A DNA stretch of 50,359 nucleotides, taken from assembly GCA_030524785.1 (NCBI GenBank), contig JAUNFZ010000011.1, forward strand, positions 1 through 50,359, given 5' to 3'. How positions within the stretch are numbered: the stretch's first letter is position 1; every line of letters begins with the position of its first letter. The translations under genes and the position numbers were made by a program. This stretch comes from Eubacteriales bacterium. GTDB lineage: Bacteria > Bacillota > Clostridia > Lachnospirales > Lachnospiraceae. The notes under the pieces are model-generated. The model did no database searches. It had not been told where the DNA came from and saw only the letters and a list, made by a program, of their open reading frames with translations. Shown here in pieces: positions 21,856 through 31,715 of this stretch.

Positions 21856-24800
21856 CTATGCAAGCTCTATCGAACGGCTGCGCGTGATAAAGAAAGAATA
21901 GCTGATGTCTTCATTGGACGGCACATGATACGTGCGTTCCACATCTGCGCCCCAACTGTCGATTCCTCCGACGCCCCGCATCCTTCCAAGAATACTGACC
22001 ACCGTCCGTTCCGACTCCGGCAGTTCTTCCCGATGGAGGGCACTTTCCAATTCCAGCGGAGTATAGGGCAGGGCGGAAAACATAAATTCCTCCCGCTCCA
22101 TCTCAAAGCGCAGGCTGCCTGTCTGCATCCAGCAGGTTCCCATGTGGTTCCCACATTCCTGGGGCACAAGGTAGGCTGGAACCGCCGGCTTCTCCGTGTG
22201 AACGCCAAAATATCCTCCTGCCTGCCGGTCCGGATACGTCTCCCCAGAAAGTCCCTCCCAGACTACTTTTTCCTTCCAAGGAAGCACAAAGCGCAGGCCA
22301 AACAAAGGCAGCTGCGGCAGTCCTTCCCTTCCGGAGTAGTTCACATCCACCCGGATTCTGCCGCTTCCGTCTACCGTGTAATCTACCGAAACCTTTACCT
22401 GAGGCAAGGCTCCCGGCACATACAGGTAATGAATTTTTACTTTTTCTATCTCCTCCGACGCAGGCTTTCTGCCGGCAAAGTCTGTCACCCGCAAAGTCTC
22501 TCTGCGGTCTGCGGTATATTCTGTTACGCTACATTCCACGCACTTGCAATACATCTCCGCCGCCATCCAAATGCTGCTGTGTACGGCAAATCCATTCCCC
22601 CGGTCGTTCTCTGTGGCGGCCCGCCAAAAGGCCGGGCGGGGCGCCCGGTACAGGCACTCCTGCCCGCCGTACACCAGAGACACGGGGCCAGCTTCCTGAT
22701 AAGAGAAAATCACATGAAAGCCGTCTCCCCTGATTCCCAAATTAATATCCCCGTGAATCACCTGCAGCTTTCCATTCTGCCGGTCGGCACGCTCTGCCGC
22801 TCTCCCAGCGTTCTCCACGGTGATGCGCTCCGCCATTGCTCTCCCGGCGTCCTCCCCGGCAATGCACTCCGCCGCTATCTCTGCCTCTCTGGCACGCTCT
22901 GCGGCAATGCGCTCTGCCGCCGCTCTCCTGGCGTCTTCCCGGCGGCGGTCAGCCTCATGTCGTTCCTCTCTTGAGCTATACCAGTACCTTACCTCCTGCA
23001 TGGCAGGCTTCTCTGTCCTGTCTGCAAAAAGGATACCATTAGCGCTGAACGCATAGTCCGTGGGCCGGTCCAGGAAATCGCCTCCATAGCCCAGTACCTC
23101 CTGTCCCTGCGCATTGCGGTGATACAGCGCCTGATCCACATAGTCCCAAATAAAACCGCCCTGATACATCGGATATTCATCAAGGAGTTGCATATAGCTT
23201 TCCATGCCGCCCAGGGAATTTCCCATGTCGTGCATATATTCACACAGCAAAAAGGGCTTTCCCGGCTTATTTTCCAGGTACTCGCGAATTGCTTCCGGGG
23301 GAGCGTACATGCGGCTCTCCACGTCGCTGATATCGCTAAATTCCCGGTTCCAGAAAACGCCTTCGTAATGAACCAGCCTGGAGGGATCCTTTTTTCTGAA
23401 ATAATTTCCTACTGCCCGCAGAACCTCGCCCGCGTAGGACTCGTTGCCGCAGGACCACCACAGCACGCAGGGATGGTTTTTATCCCTCTCCAGCATCGAC
23501 TGCGCCCTGTCCAGAACACATGCTTTCCACTCGTCCAGCGATCCGGGCACATTCCAGGAAGGCTCGCAGGCGCCCATTTTCTGCCAGGATCCGTGGGTTT
23601 CCAGGTTCATCTCGTCCATCACACAGATTCCTGCCTCGTCGCAGAGCTCATACCACAGGCTCTGGTTCGGATAATGACAGGTTCGTACCGCATTAATATG
23701 ATTCCTTTTCAGGATCTCGATGTCCCGCCTCATGTCGTCCTCTGTCACCGCCCGTCCCCGGCGGGGATTCCATTCGTGGCGGTTGACCCCATGGATCTCT
23801 AGCCTTTTTCCATTTAAAAGCATTACGCCGTCTCTGATTTCAAAATTTCGAAACCCCGTTCGGACACAGGCATATTCCCGTATCTTCCCGGTGCCATCCA
23901 GAAGCTTTAATACCACCGTATAAAGGCATGGCTTTCCTACGTCCCAAAGCTGTATACCAGGGATCTCTGTCTGCGCCTGCCGCCAGAGAACACTGCTTTC
24001 TCCATGCTGCGGAAGAATTTCCTCTGTCCTCGTCAGGCGGCCCTGCGCAAGGATTTCTCCCAGAGGCTTATGGATTTCCCACAAAACTTCCCGACAGTCC
24101 TGGCCTGAAAGATTTGCCTCTATCTCCAGAACGCCGCAGACGCTGTCCGTCTCACAGGTGTTTTGGCGCTGACTTAAGCTGCTTTCGCAGGTTGCCCCGC
24201 TGGCGTTTTGGCACTGACAGGAGCTGCTTTCGCCGGCCTCCTCTGGCGCTTTGTTGGCCGCTCTTGCCTTAACCCATATATTCTCTGTATGTATGTCCGG
24301 CTTTGCATAGAGAAACACATCCCGGAAAATGCCGGAAAACCGAAAGAAATCCTGATCCTCCAACCAGGAAGCGCTGCTTCTCTTGTATACTTCCACGCAG
24401 AGCAGATTTGCTTTCTTTTTGATATGCTCTGTCAGATCAAACTCTGAAGGCGTAAAAGAATCCTCCGCATAACCGATAAATGCGCCGTTCAGCCATACAT
24501 ACATTGCACACTCCACGCCCTGAAAAGAAATACATACACGTTTTCCCGCAAGCTTTTCATCCAGATCAAATTCTTTCCGGTAGCTTCCCACAGGATTGTC
24601 CGTCCAGTCGATATGCGGCGGGCGCAGAAAGGAATGACCCTCCCAGGGATACATATTATTGATATACTGAATCCTGCCGTACCCCTGCAGTTCTATATGT
24701 CCCGGCACTTCAATGTTTTCCATTCCCTCCGGTTCTTCCTGCCTGCAGTAGAAATCTTCCGGCCTCAGAGAGGGATTTTTGCTCCAGCAAAACCGCCAGG

Positions 24801-24942
24801 TACCGTTCAGGGATTGGCGCAGGCTCTCCCTCTGCGCCTTCATATCTTCCTCCGTCTCGTAATAGCGATGATCTGAATGAGCATCCAGCCGGTTTACCCG
24901 AAACACCCGGGGATCTTCAAGCCACGATAAACTTGCTTTCAT
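21856..24942 (-). CDS. lacZ: Beta-galactosidase, glycoside hydrolase family 2
   Basis: 1028 residues with the LacZ order: jelly-roll sugar-binding domain (WRFCWSKNPSLRPEDF...GYGRIQYINNMYPW), immunoglobulin-like domain, TIM barrel, and C-terminal small-chain domain. Acid/base E501 lies in WWSCGNESYAG and nucleophile E568 in LLCEYMHDMGNS; NAVRTCHYPN and DEMNLETHG are also present. It hydrolyses terminal beta-galactosides such as lactose. Two low-complexity insertions are unusual: a Ser/Cys/Gln/Ala-rich one at about 218-262 and an Ala/Arg/Glu repeat at about 655-722. No signal peptide. AAGGAG precedes the ATG. No permease or regulator is adjacent. Confidence 0.93.
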   Translation of the reverse strand: MKASLSWLEDPRVFRVNRLDAHSDHRYYETEEDMKAQRESLRQSLNGTWRFCWSKNPSLRPEDFYCRQEEPEGMENIEVPGHIELQGYGRIQYINNMYPWEGHSFLRPPHIDWTDNPVGSYRKEFDLDEKLAGKRVCISFQGVECAMYVWLNGAFIGYAEDSFTPSEFDLTEHIKKKANLLCVEVYKRSSASWLEDQDFFRFSGIFRDVFLYAKPDIHTENIWVKARAANKAPEEAGESSSCQCQNASGATCESSLSQRQNTCETDSVCGVLEIEANLSGQDCREVLWEIHKPLGEILAQGRLTRTEEILPQHGESSVLWRQAQTEIPGIQLWDVGKPCLYTVVLKLLDGTGKIREYACVRTGFRNFEIRDGVMLLNGKRLEIHGVNRHEWNPRRGRAVTEDDMRRDIEILKRNHINAVRTCHYPNQSLWYELCDEAGICVMDEMNLETHGSWQKMGACEPSWNVPGSLDEWKACVLDRAQSMLERDKNHPCVLWWSCGNESYAGEVLRAVGNYFRKKDPSRLVHYEGVFWNREFSDISDVESRMYAPPEAIREYLENKPGKPFLLCEYMHDMGNSLGGMESYMQLLDEYPMYQGGFIWDYVDQALYHRNAQGQEVLGYGGDFLDRPTDYAFSANGILFADRTEKPAMQEVRYWYSSREERHEADRRREDARRAAAERIAAERAREAEIAAECIAGEDAGRAMAERITVENAGRAAERADRQNGKLQVIHGDINLGIRGDGFHVIFSYQEAGPVSLVYGGQECLYRAPRPAFWRAATENDRGNGFAVHSSIWMAAEMYCKCVECSVTEYTADRRETLRVTDFAGRKPASEEIEKVKIHYLYVPGALPQVKVSVDYTVDGSGRIRVDVNYSGREGLPQLPLFGLRFVLPWKEKVVWEGLSGETYPDRQAGGYFGVHTEKPAVPAYLVPQECGNHMGTCWMQTGSLRFEMEREEFMFSALPYTPLELESALHREELPESERTVVSILGRMRGVGGIDSWGADVERTYHVPSNEDISYSFFITRSRSIELA

Positions 24943-24960
24943 ATCAGTTCTCCTTGCCCC

Positions 24961-25011
24961 AAACTATTCTTTACCCAAAACTGTTCTTTACTCAAAACTG
25001 TTCTTTGCCAG
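24961..25011 (-). repeat. Three tandem 17-base repeats in the beta-galactosidase leader
   Basis: 24961-24977, 24978-24994 and 24995-25011 are near-identical units with the core AAACTGTTCTTTACTCA. They end just upstream of the ribosome site of the beta-galactosidase gene. Confidence 0.8.
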
Positions 25012-25047
25012 TGAAATATACTTTCCCGGCATAACTCCGCTTGCCGC

Positions 25048-25452
25048 TTACAAAATCCCCTTATCCTTTAATATTTCCTCTACCAGTTCCACACATTCAT
25101 ATACCATCTCGTCGCAGTGGGGTTTCTTTTCCCGTCCTGCTTCCTTGTTCATCCGCAGGAGGTCTGCACAGTCCAAAAAGCCTTCGTGTCTGGCTTTCAG
25201 CCGCGCATGGTACTCTCCCACTGTTCTCACATCCTCCATGCCAAACAGTCCCAGCGCCATCAGTCCTCCGGTGATCGCGCCGCAAACGGAAGCCCGTCTC
25301 ATGCCCGCGCCGAAATTTGACGCGATTTTCATTGCCGTCTCCTCACTCATGCCCATATCCTCTGCAAAAGGCAGCAGCACGGCCTGAGCGCAATTGTAGT
25401 GGATCTCTGTATTTCCCCGAAGTTCTTTTGCTCTTTCCAGATATTTACTCAT
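25048..25452 (-). CDS. C-GCAxxG-C-C family protein
   Basis: 134 residues with the family's cysteine pattern: YNCAQAVLLPFA, RRASVCGAITGGLMALG, FLDCADLL and HCDEMVYECVELVEEIL. The family (putative redox-active or metal-binding) is common in anaerobes and has no firm function. GGGAG lies 11 bases before the ATG. It lies downstream of the ABC transporter operon but after a terminator, so it is probably transcribed separately. Confidence 0.85.
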   Translation of the reverse strand: MSKYLERAKELRGNTEIHYNCAQAVLLPFAEDMGMSEETAMKIASNFGAGMRRASVCGAITGGLMALGLFGMEDVRTVGEYHARLKARHEGFLDCADLLRMNKEAGREKKPHCDEMVYECVELVEEILKDKGIL

Positions 25453-25565
25453 CTTTGTTTTTTCTCCCTTCTCTTTGTTTTCACAAATTCTTTCGTTCCA
25501 AATGACTTTAAGATATTTTCTATTCTAGCATAAACAGCCCTGTTTTGCCAGATAGTTCAGCGATT

Positions 25566-25602
25566 GTAAAACAGCGCCAGACAGGCAAAACCCATCTGAC
25601 GC
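25566..25602 (-). terminator. Terminator of the ABC transporter operon
   Basis: On the minus strand GCGtCAGA pairs with TCTGgCGC and is followed by TGTTTTAC, 48 bases after the last permease gene. Confidence 0.6.
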
Positions 25603-25650
25603 CGATATTTATGCTTTGAAACATATTTCACATATACGCGCTTTCACTGT

Positions 25651-26901
25651 TTACTGAGCAGAAGCTTTTTTCTTTCGCGCATTTTCGCTCCAGGCATGCA
25701 TCACCAGAGCGATTGCGATAACGCCGTAGCAGAGGAACACACGGAAGTATTCTCCAATAGCCGCATCTCCAAAAAGGTTCTTACCTGCAGCCGGCGCCAG
25801 GATAAACATCAAATGAAACAGAACGCATCCAACAAGCGCCTGGGTGTTTGTCGCCCGCACCACGGAAGCGCCTCCTACCAGAATCGCCGCGCCTGCATAC
25901 AGGCCCACCTGGCCATGGGCGCCGTAGGTCTGGAAAGCTCCCATGTTCTGCACAAAGATCAGCTGTCCCCAGCCTGCCATTACCATGGAAAAAATGGTGG
26001 CAAGAATACGTACATGGTCTACGTTGATACCGGAGGCATTTGCCACCGTACCGTTTTGTCCTACCGCCCGGAACTGCTGCCCAAGCTTGGTGCGCATGAT
26101 GACTACATTAAAGAGACACAGAAGCGCTACTACGCCAAAGGTCACCATGGGAATATTCACCATGGAGAACAGCTCTTTCACCGGCGGAAGCTGTGCAATC
26201 ACAGCAACGGCTGCCAGAGCCACCAACTGAACGCCGAATTTTTTTGCATTTCTCTTGTGGCTTCTTGCGTAGCCGATAACCAGAATCACTGCAATCGCTG
26301 CCGCAAACACCAGAACCGCCTGATGGAAGGGAAGTCTCCAGAGCTTATCCAGTGCGGATGCAATACCACCCTCTCTGGAAAGGTCCATCGTGTTCGCAAT
26401 ACCTTTGGAACCTTTGATCGTAAGATTCGGATTATTAATCGGTATGATATTATCAAAAATGAACAGAAACAGAAGCTGATAAAGACCGTTTGCAAAGAAT
26501 CCGATCACCAGGCCTCCAATCATTTCCTGTCCTTTCATTTTATTGTAAAGCTTTCCGATCAGCCATCCGAACAAAGCGGACAGCGGCACGGTCATAAGCG
26601 CCGCCAGCGCGAAGCCGCCGATTCCCGGAATCCCCCATTCCAGCACAAGCAGGCAGGAGATCTGCGCTGCCATAGCGCCGGTGGTAATGGCAAAGTTGAT
26701 ACCCATACCGGCCACAATGGGGATGATCAGCGAAAGTACGATAAACATATTTCGTGACAGACGCCCAAACAGCTCATACATAACATAGGAGGGCGAATAT
26801 CCGGAGAATACCATACATACGGCACAGAGGATAACAAACATGATTGTTACAATATTGTTTCGCGCAAACTCGCGCACTTTATTTTTATCCACGGCTGTCA
26901 C
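25651..26901 (-). CDS. ABC transporter permease (branched-chain/nucleoside type)
   Basis: 416 residues with about nine membrane helices. GMGINFAITTGAMAAQ and the conserved cytoplasmic loop ...RTKLGQQFRAVGQNGTVANASGINVDHVRILAT identify the BPD_transp_2 family (permeases of the ribose/nucleoside/branched-chain amino acid group). The start overlaps the stop of the preceding permease by 17 bases. It should form a heterodimeric channel with that permease. Substrate unknown. Confidence 0.87.
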   Translation of the reverse strand: MTAVDKNKVREFARNNIVTIMFVILCAVCMVFSGYSPSYVMYELFGRLSRNMFIVLSLIIPIVAGMGINFAITTGAMAAQISCLLVLEWGIPGIGGFALAALMTVPLSALFGWLIGKLYNKMKGQEMIGGLVIGFFANGLYQLLFLFIFDNIIPINNPNLTIKGSKGIANTMDLSREGGIASALDKLWRLPFHQAVLVFAAAIAVILVIGYARSHKRNAKKFGVQLVALAAVAVIAQLPPVKELFSMVNIPMVTFGVVALLCLFNVVIMRTKLGQQFRAVGQNGTVANASGINVDHVRILATIFSMVMAGWGQLIFVQNMGAFQTYGAHGQVGLYAGAAILVGGASVVRATNTQALVGCVLFHLMFILAPAAGKNLFGDAAIGEYFRVFLCYGVIAIALVMHAWSENARKKKASAQ

Positions 26902-28834
26902 CTCCCGACTTGGTCAGAGCATACAAAATGATACCCTGAGAGATAATGATTCGGAACACCTCAGAGATGGTACTCTGGGGAACTACTGCGTTTGCCACCG
27001 GCATGCCCAGCGTCAGCACACCCTGGAACAAAAATGTACCAATGATAACGTGGCTGATTCTCGCCCGGGAGGTAGTAGCCCCCCCTAAGAGAATTGCGGA
27101 GGCTGCCAAAAAGCCCATCTGTCTCGGAGCCTGATAAAGCTGTATAAATCCAAAGCTCTGCGCGTAAACAATGATGCCGACCGCACCCAGCATAGTAGAA
27201 AGCATGGTACCGATAATACGCATCTTGTCCACATTGATGCCGGTCGCTGCCGCAAAGCGCGGATTTGCACCGGCCGCCGACATAGCGATACCTGTCTTGG
27301 AACGCATGAACAGCCATACCAGGAAACAGCAGAGCGCAAAGAACAGCAAAAGTCCGGTAGGAATCGTCACTCCAAATATTTTAAAGGAAAGAAAATCATT
27401 CAGCAAATGGCGGTAGGAGGTCTGCAGACCGATTGTCGTACGCAGGCCGTTGCCCAGAGGCCATTTCATAACCTTGCTCTTAAAGGGAAGAACCAGCCAT
27501 GCAATACACATCAGCGAAACGATGGAGTAACCAACATAGGTGGTAACGCTCATCTCGCTTCCCTTCAAGCGGTTCAGAAGCATGCCGTACAGACAGCCGG
27601 TCACTGCCGAAATTGCCAGGCCGACTGCAATGGCAAACAGAAATCCAATCCAGCCGCTTAAGCCAAACTCGATACAGAGCAAGCCGCCCAGGATACCGCC
27701 GATAATACCGATCGGAAGACCAAGGTTCAGGCTGATACCACACTGAATACCCGGAAGCATTGCCAGTACCAGCACGCCGTTCATGCCCAGACGCACCAGC
27801 GTATTGCTGATCTGTCCCGGCAGAGACAGATTATAGATAAAGGCCATCAGACACAGGATGATATAAAACAGTCCGATTACCAGACGCGGGATGCCAAGTT
27901 TCTTTACCAGCGGTGTATAAAACAGCACTGCCAGAGCAAAAATCAGAAGCCCTACGGCGGTAGTTGCAAGGGTTTTTCCCTGGCGCATGATTGTGCCGGA
28001 AATTCCAGGATTCATACCGCTCATTTCCATCGCCCGGTCGTACTGGGATTCAAAGGTATCTCCCTGCTGTGCCACTGTACTTGTAATTGTCGGCTTTAAC
28101 GCCGTCATAATGTCGTCCGTCAGGGCAGGAAATACTTTTTTAATTTCAACACACAGGTTATCATAAGCCTCGTCCACTTTTTCCTGCAGAGCCAGCATTT
28201 CCGGAGTTGCCTCAAATCCGGAGAGGTCTACCGTTTCTTCCGCCATCTCCATGTCGGAACCCATGTCGTCGCCTTCCGCAGCTATATCTCCGGCGCTGTC
28301 CTCTGCGGAGGCATCCGCCGCACCCTCTGCAGAAGCGTCCAATGACTCATCGGCCGCTTCGTCTGTGCCGTCGGAAACAACCTCATCCGCGTGTTCTTCA
28401 ATATAAACAGCCTGCGCAGCCGCCTCCTCGTCAAAATATTCCTTCTGAGCGGCAGCCAGAACGTCCAGAGAGTCCTCCAGCGGCAGCGTATCGATTTCCG
28501 AAAGATCTACGGAACCAATCCCTTCTTTCTCCGCCAGAGCCAGCGCTTCTTCCTCCGCTTTTGCCGTAGCTTCACGGATTTCCGTCATACCGCCGCCTTC
28601 TTCGCGGACCTTCGCGGTAGCTTCCGCTTTCGCCGCCGTCACGTAAGCGTCCACAGCGCCGTTTCCGGCCGTATCCAGAATCGCCTGCAGGCGCATATTG
28701 CTCAAAATTTTGCCGCCCTTTTCAGAGGAGCGGGAGGACATGCCGTACATTCCCACGCATCCGCAAATAATAGCCGCTATCACAAGCAAAACGCACGCGA
28801 TGATCTGAGATTTTTTTACTTTAAGCTTACTCAT
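26885..28834 (-). CDS. ABC transporter permease with large acidic exported insertion
   Basis: 649 residues from ATG 28834 (GAGGAGGTG upstream). Helix 1 (IIACVLLVIAAIICGCVGMYG) is followed by an insertion of about 230 residues, Ala/Asp/Glu-rich at about 130-215, before the usual permease core (LGLPIGIIGGILGGLLCIEFG, and RSKTGIAMSAAGANPRFAAATGINVDKMRI). The insertion would sit outside the cell. Related permeases are about 350 residues. The core matches the second permease. The start overlaps the ATPase gene by 8 bases. Confidence 0.85.
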   Translation of the reverse strand: MSKLKVKKSQIIACVLLVIAAIICGCVGMYGMSSRSSEKGGKILSNMRLQAILDTAGNGAVDAYVTAAKAEATAKVREEGGGMTEIREATAKAEEEALALAEKEGIGSVDLSEIDTLPLEDSLDVLAAAQKEYFDEEAAAQAVYIEEHADEVVSDGTDEAADESLDASAEGAADASAEDSAGDIAAEGDDMGSDMEMAEETVDLSGFEATPEMLALQEKVDEAYDNLCVEIKKVFPALTDDIMTALKPTITSTVAQQGDTFESQYDRAMEMSGMNPGISGTIMRQGKTLATTAVGLLIFALAVLFYTPLVKKLGIPRLVIGLFYIILCLMAFIYNLSLPGQISNTLVRLGMNGVLVLAMLPGIQCGISLNLGLPIGIIGGILGGLLCIEFGLSGWIGFLFAIAVGLAISAVTGCLYGMLLNRLKGSEMSVTTYVGYSIVSLMCIAWLVLPFKSKVMKWPLGNGLRTTIGLQTSYRHLLNDFLSFKIFGVTIPTGLLLFFALCCFLVWLFMRSKTGIAMSAAGANPRFAAATGINVDKMRIIGTMLSTMLGAVGIIVYAQSFGFIQLYQAPRQMGFLAASAILLGGATTSRARISHVIIGTFLFQGVLTLGMPVANAVVPQSTISEVFRIIISQGIILYALTKSGGDSRG

Positions 28835-30443
28835 GCGTTTCACCTCCTCTTTCCGGCCGGATGCCCGACATAGCGAGACCAAAGTCTGCGTCGGAAGCAT
28901 TTACCGGAAGTACATCTACCACTTTTCCCTCAGAAACAATTGCAATATTATCACAGATCGAACGGAGCTCCATCAGCTCAGAGGATACCATCACAATCGT
29001 CATTCCAAGCTCTCTGTTCAGTTTCACCAGCGTTTCCAGCACCAGCTTTTTCGCGCCGATATCAATTCCTCTGGTGGGCTCAGATACAAAGAGCAGTTTG
29101 GGATTCATTGTCAGCGCCCGGGCAATGCAGACCTTCTGCTGATTGCCGCCGGAGAGAGTACCCGTATGCTGCAAAGATGAGAAGCAGCGGATGTCAAGCT
29201 CCTTAATCATATCCTCTGCATGTTTGCGGATCGCCTTTGTATCCTTCTGAGTGACGCCCAGAATCTTTTTAACGTAATCGCCCTTGATCTGCATGGCGTC
29301 AAATACAATGTTGTCTTCGATGGATTCATGCAGCAGCAGGCCCACGCCTCTTCTGTCCTCGGAAACCATTGCCATACCGCTGGCAAGCGCTTCCCGCGCA
29401 TCGTTCAGGCAAACCTTATTGCCCATGAACACCACGTCGCCGGTGGCCTCGCAGACGCCCATGATGCCATTCGGCACGCCAATCTTTCCCTGTCCGGCCA
29501 GGCCTCCTATACCAAAGATTTCTCCCTCGTGTACTTCAAAGGAAACATCCTTTACCACTTCTCCGGGCATATTTACCGCCAGGTGGCTGACTTCCAGCGC
29601 CAGCGGAGTCCCCTCGGCAAACTCCCGGGGCTCGGCTGTTACCAGTGAAAATTCTCCCGCGCCGCCGGAACGGCCAATCATCAGTTCCGCAAGGCGAACC
29701 GCATTTGTCTCCGCCGTGGGACAGGATGTAACAAACTGTCCGTCCCGCAGGATCGTAACACCGTCGGCTGCCGCAATTACTTCGTCCAGACGGTGCGTAA
29801 TAAAGATAATTGCAATTCCCTTTGCAGCAATTTCCTTCATCACCTTCAGCAGCTGTTCTGCTTCACTTTCCGTCAGAACCGCCGTCGGCTCGTCGAATAC
29901 CAAAAGCTTCACGCCCTGTTTGTCAATCTCACGGGCAATTTCCACGAACTGCATATATCCTACCGGCAGTCCGTTTACCATGGTATATTCGCTGATGCTC
30001 ATGCCTACGCTGTCCAGCGCCCGGCGGGCATCCGCAGCCATCGCTTTCATGTCCAGCGACTCCATCTTAGAGCCAAAGATACGTGACATAATATTCGGTT
30101 TGGTAATCTCACGATTCAGTTTAATGTTTTCGGTAATGGTAAATCCCGGCAGAAGCATAAACTCCTGATGAACCATACCGATCCCCTTCAGCATCGCATC
30201 ATGCGGAGAGGCAATCACCGTCTTTTCTCCGTCAATCAAAACTTCACCGGAAAAACCGCCGGTTGCATGAATCACAGGCATACCAAAAAGGACATTCATC
30301 AACGTACTTTTTCCTGCACCGTTCTCACCCAGCAAGGCATGTATTTCGCCCGGACGAATTTTCAGCGATACATTGGATAGAACAGTATTTTCACCATACT
30401 TTTTGGTGATATCTTTCATCTCCAGAATGTATTCTGCAGCCAA
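28827..30443 (-). CDS. ABC transporter ATPase, two nucleotide-binding domains
   Basis: 538 residues with two cassettes, as in sugar and nucleoside importers (RbsA/YufO type). Domain 1 has GENGAGKSTLMN and LLVFDEPTAVL, with a diverged signature (GLPVGYMQFVEIAREI) where LSGGQ is expected; domain 2 has GIGGLAGQGKIGVPNG in the diverged Walker A position, LSGGNQQKVCIARAL and LLFVSEPTRGID. The start is TTG at 30443 with AAGGAGG before it; earlier in-frame codons run through a hairpin and have no ribosome site. Energises both permeases. Confidence 0.88.
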   Translation of the reverse strand: MAAEYILEMKDITKKYGENTVLSNVSLKIRPGEIHALLGENGAGKSTLMNVLFGMPVIHATGGFSGEVLIDGEKTVIASPHDAMLKGIGMVHQEFMLLPGFTITENIKLNREITKPNIMSRIFGSKMESLDMKAMAADARRALDSVGMSISEYTMVNGLPVGYMQFVEIAREIDKQGVKLLVFDEPTAVLTESEAEQLLKVMKEIAAKGIAIIFITHRLDEVIAAADGVTILRDGQFVTSCPTAETNAVRLAELMIGRSGGAGEFSLVTAEPREFAEGTPLALEVSHLAVNMPGEVVKDVSFEVHEGEIFGIGGLAGQGKIGVPNGIMGVCEATGDVVFMGNKVCLNDAREALASGMAMVSEDRRGVGLLLHESIEDNIVFDAMQIKGDYVKKILGVTQKDTKAIRKHAEDMIKELDIRCFSSLQHTGTLSGGNQQKVCIARALTMNPKLLFVSEPTRGIDIGAKKLVLETLVKLNRELGMTIVMVSSELMELRSICDNIAIVSEGKVVDVLPVNASDADFGLAMSGIRPERGGETHE

Positions 30444-30467
30444 TTTCTTTCCTCCTTCACTAACTCC

Positions 30468-30502
30468 GAAAACGACCCGCCTCAACGCAAGTGAAGCGGG
30501 TC
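30468..30502 (-). terminator. Mid-operon hairpin between binding protein and ATPase genes
   Basis: On the minus strand GACCCGC and GCGGGTC arms enclose a 15-base loop, followed by GTTTTC. It lies 35 bases after the binding protein stop and would let most transcripts stop there, giving excess binding protein over membrane components. Confidence 0.6.
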
Positions 30503-30536
30503 GGCCTTTCAATTCTGTTAAACTTCCTGCTGTAAA

Positions 30537-31676
30537 TTAGCCAAGGTAGTCGTTAAAGTCTACCGGAGCAAGCAGAATGGTGTAGTAGTTGTCGATGGTT
30601 GTGCCGTCAGCATTTACGTAGTTTTCTACGATAGCGCCTTCGCACTTGTTTTCGAACATGGAAACAACCTTGTCATGGTCGTTGCGCTCTGTGATATCGC
30701 CCTCGATGAAGCCCTTCGCATACTCAACAGCCACGTCGATGATTGTCATGTTGACCGGTGACGGCCATGTGGAGTAACGTCCAACAGCGTCATGCTCAGC
30801 CAGTTTCTCAGCGATTGCCTTCAGCGCTACTGTATCGTCGCCGCCGACAGAAATCTCAAGACCCAGAGAAGCCGGGAATGCATGGTACGGGCTCGGGCAA
30901 CACGGCTGCGGATAGTAAGCATCCGGCTGATCCAGGATCGCTGCCTGCAGCGGCTCCTGCATAGAGCAGTTTGTGGTAAAGAACGCTACTTTCTTTCCTG
31001 CATATTCTTCCATCTTAGCCGGAACATCTTCCAGAATGAACTGCTGTGCACCGGATACGCCGGAATCACCTGTGGGGTCCGGAGCGGTTGCTTCTACATA
31101 CTCGATGCCAAGCGCTGCTGCGTTCTCCTCCAGGAGAGCTTTACGTGCTGCAATTGTCTCCATTGCCAGGTGACGCGGGAAAGAGTAGTGTACGAATACA
31201 TCGATTCCCCACTCTGCACATGTTTCCATGATGGTGTCGCCCTGTTTTGCCTCGTTGGTGTAGAATACCAGGTCAGCAGCCTCAGAGATAACCGCCGGGT
31301 CTTCCTGGGGAACACCTGCGATCAGCAGCATGTCGTCGCGGCCCAGCTCAGTGCGGATCTTGTCGAATGCAGCCTTTGCACCCGGAACAGCCTGGCACAT
31401 AACGATTGCCTTTACATCAGGATCAGATGCGAAGGACACCAGCTTGGAGATGGTTGTCTCTGTCTCATCCATAAAGTTATCCGGATATGTGTCGGTAACA
31501 ATATGTTCCTCGCCGTAAGTTGCCACAGCACGCTCTGCTGCACGGAATTCTTCTTCACCCTGAGAAGTTGTACCTGTCAGGATTGCGATTTTCCAATTGT
31601 CTTCCTCTGCGAATACGCCCATGTTAAAGGTCAGGCACATTGCGAGAGTCAATAACAGAAAACCTAATTTCTTCAT
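30537..31676 (-). CDS. DUF3798 substrate-binding protein
   Basis: 379 residues with a signal peptide (KKLGFLLLTLAMCLTFNMGVFAE; no lipobox cysteine). The mature part begins NWKIAILTGTTSQGEEEFRAAE and has the two-lobed periplasmic-binding fold of DUF3798 (VKAIVMCQAVPGAKAAFDKI, CAEWGIDVFVHYSFPRHLA). It is first in a four-gene importer operon. The substrate of the family is not established; without a lipid anchor the protein must be retained another way or released. GGGAGG precedes the ATG. Confidence 0.85.
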   Translation of the reverse strand: MKKLGFLLLTLAMCLTFNMGVFAEEDNWKIAILTGTTSQGEEEFRAAERAVATYGEEHIVTDTYPDNFMDETETTISKLVSFASDPDVKAIVMCQAVPGAKAAFDKIRTELGRDDMLLIAGVPQEDPAVISEAADLVFYTNEAKQGDTIMETCAEWGIDVFVHYSFPRHLAMETIAARKALLEENAAALGIEYVEATAPDPTGDSGVSGAQQFILEDVPAKMEEYAGKKVAFFTTNCSMQEPLQAAILDQPDAYYPQPCCPSPYHAFPASLGLEISVGGDDTVALKAIAEKLAEHDAVGRYSTWPSPVNMTIIDVAVEYAKGFIEGDITERNDHDKVVSMFENKCEGAIVENYVNADGTTIDNYYTILLAPVDFNDYLG

Positions 31677-31715
31677 GTTTCTTTCCTCCCTTTTCTTTTT
31701 CTTCCCGTATACGTC

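Noticed and set aside
21925..22974. A 349-codon plus-strand open frame opposite the beta-galactosidase gene
   Set aside because: Composition is that of a reverse reading; the GH2 frame has all catalytic motifs.
25696..26757. A 353-codon plus-strand open frame opposite an ABC permease
   Set aside because: No start signal and no domain; the permease on the other strand is clear.
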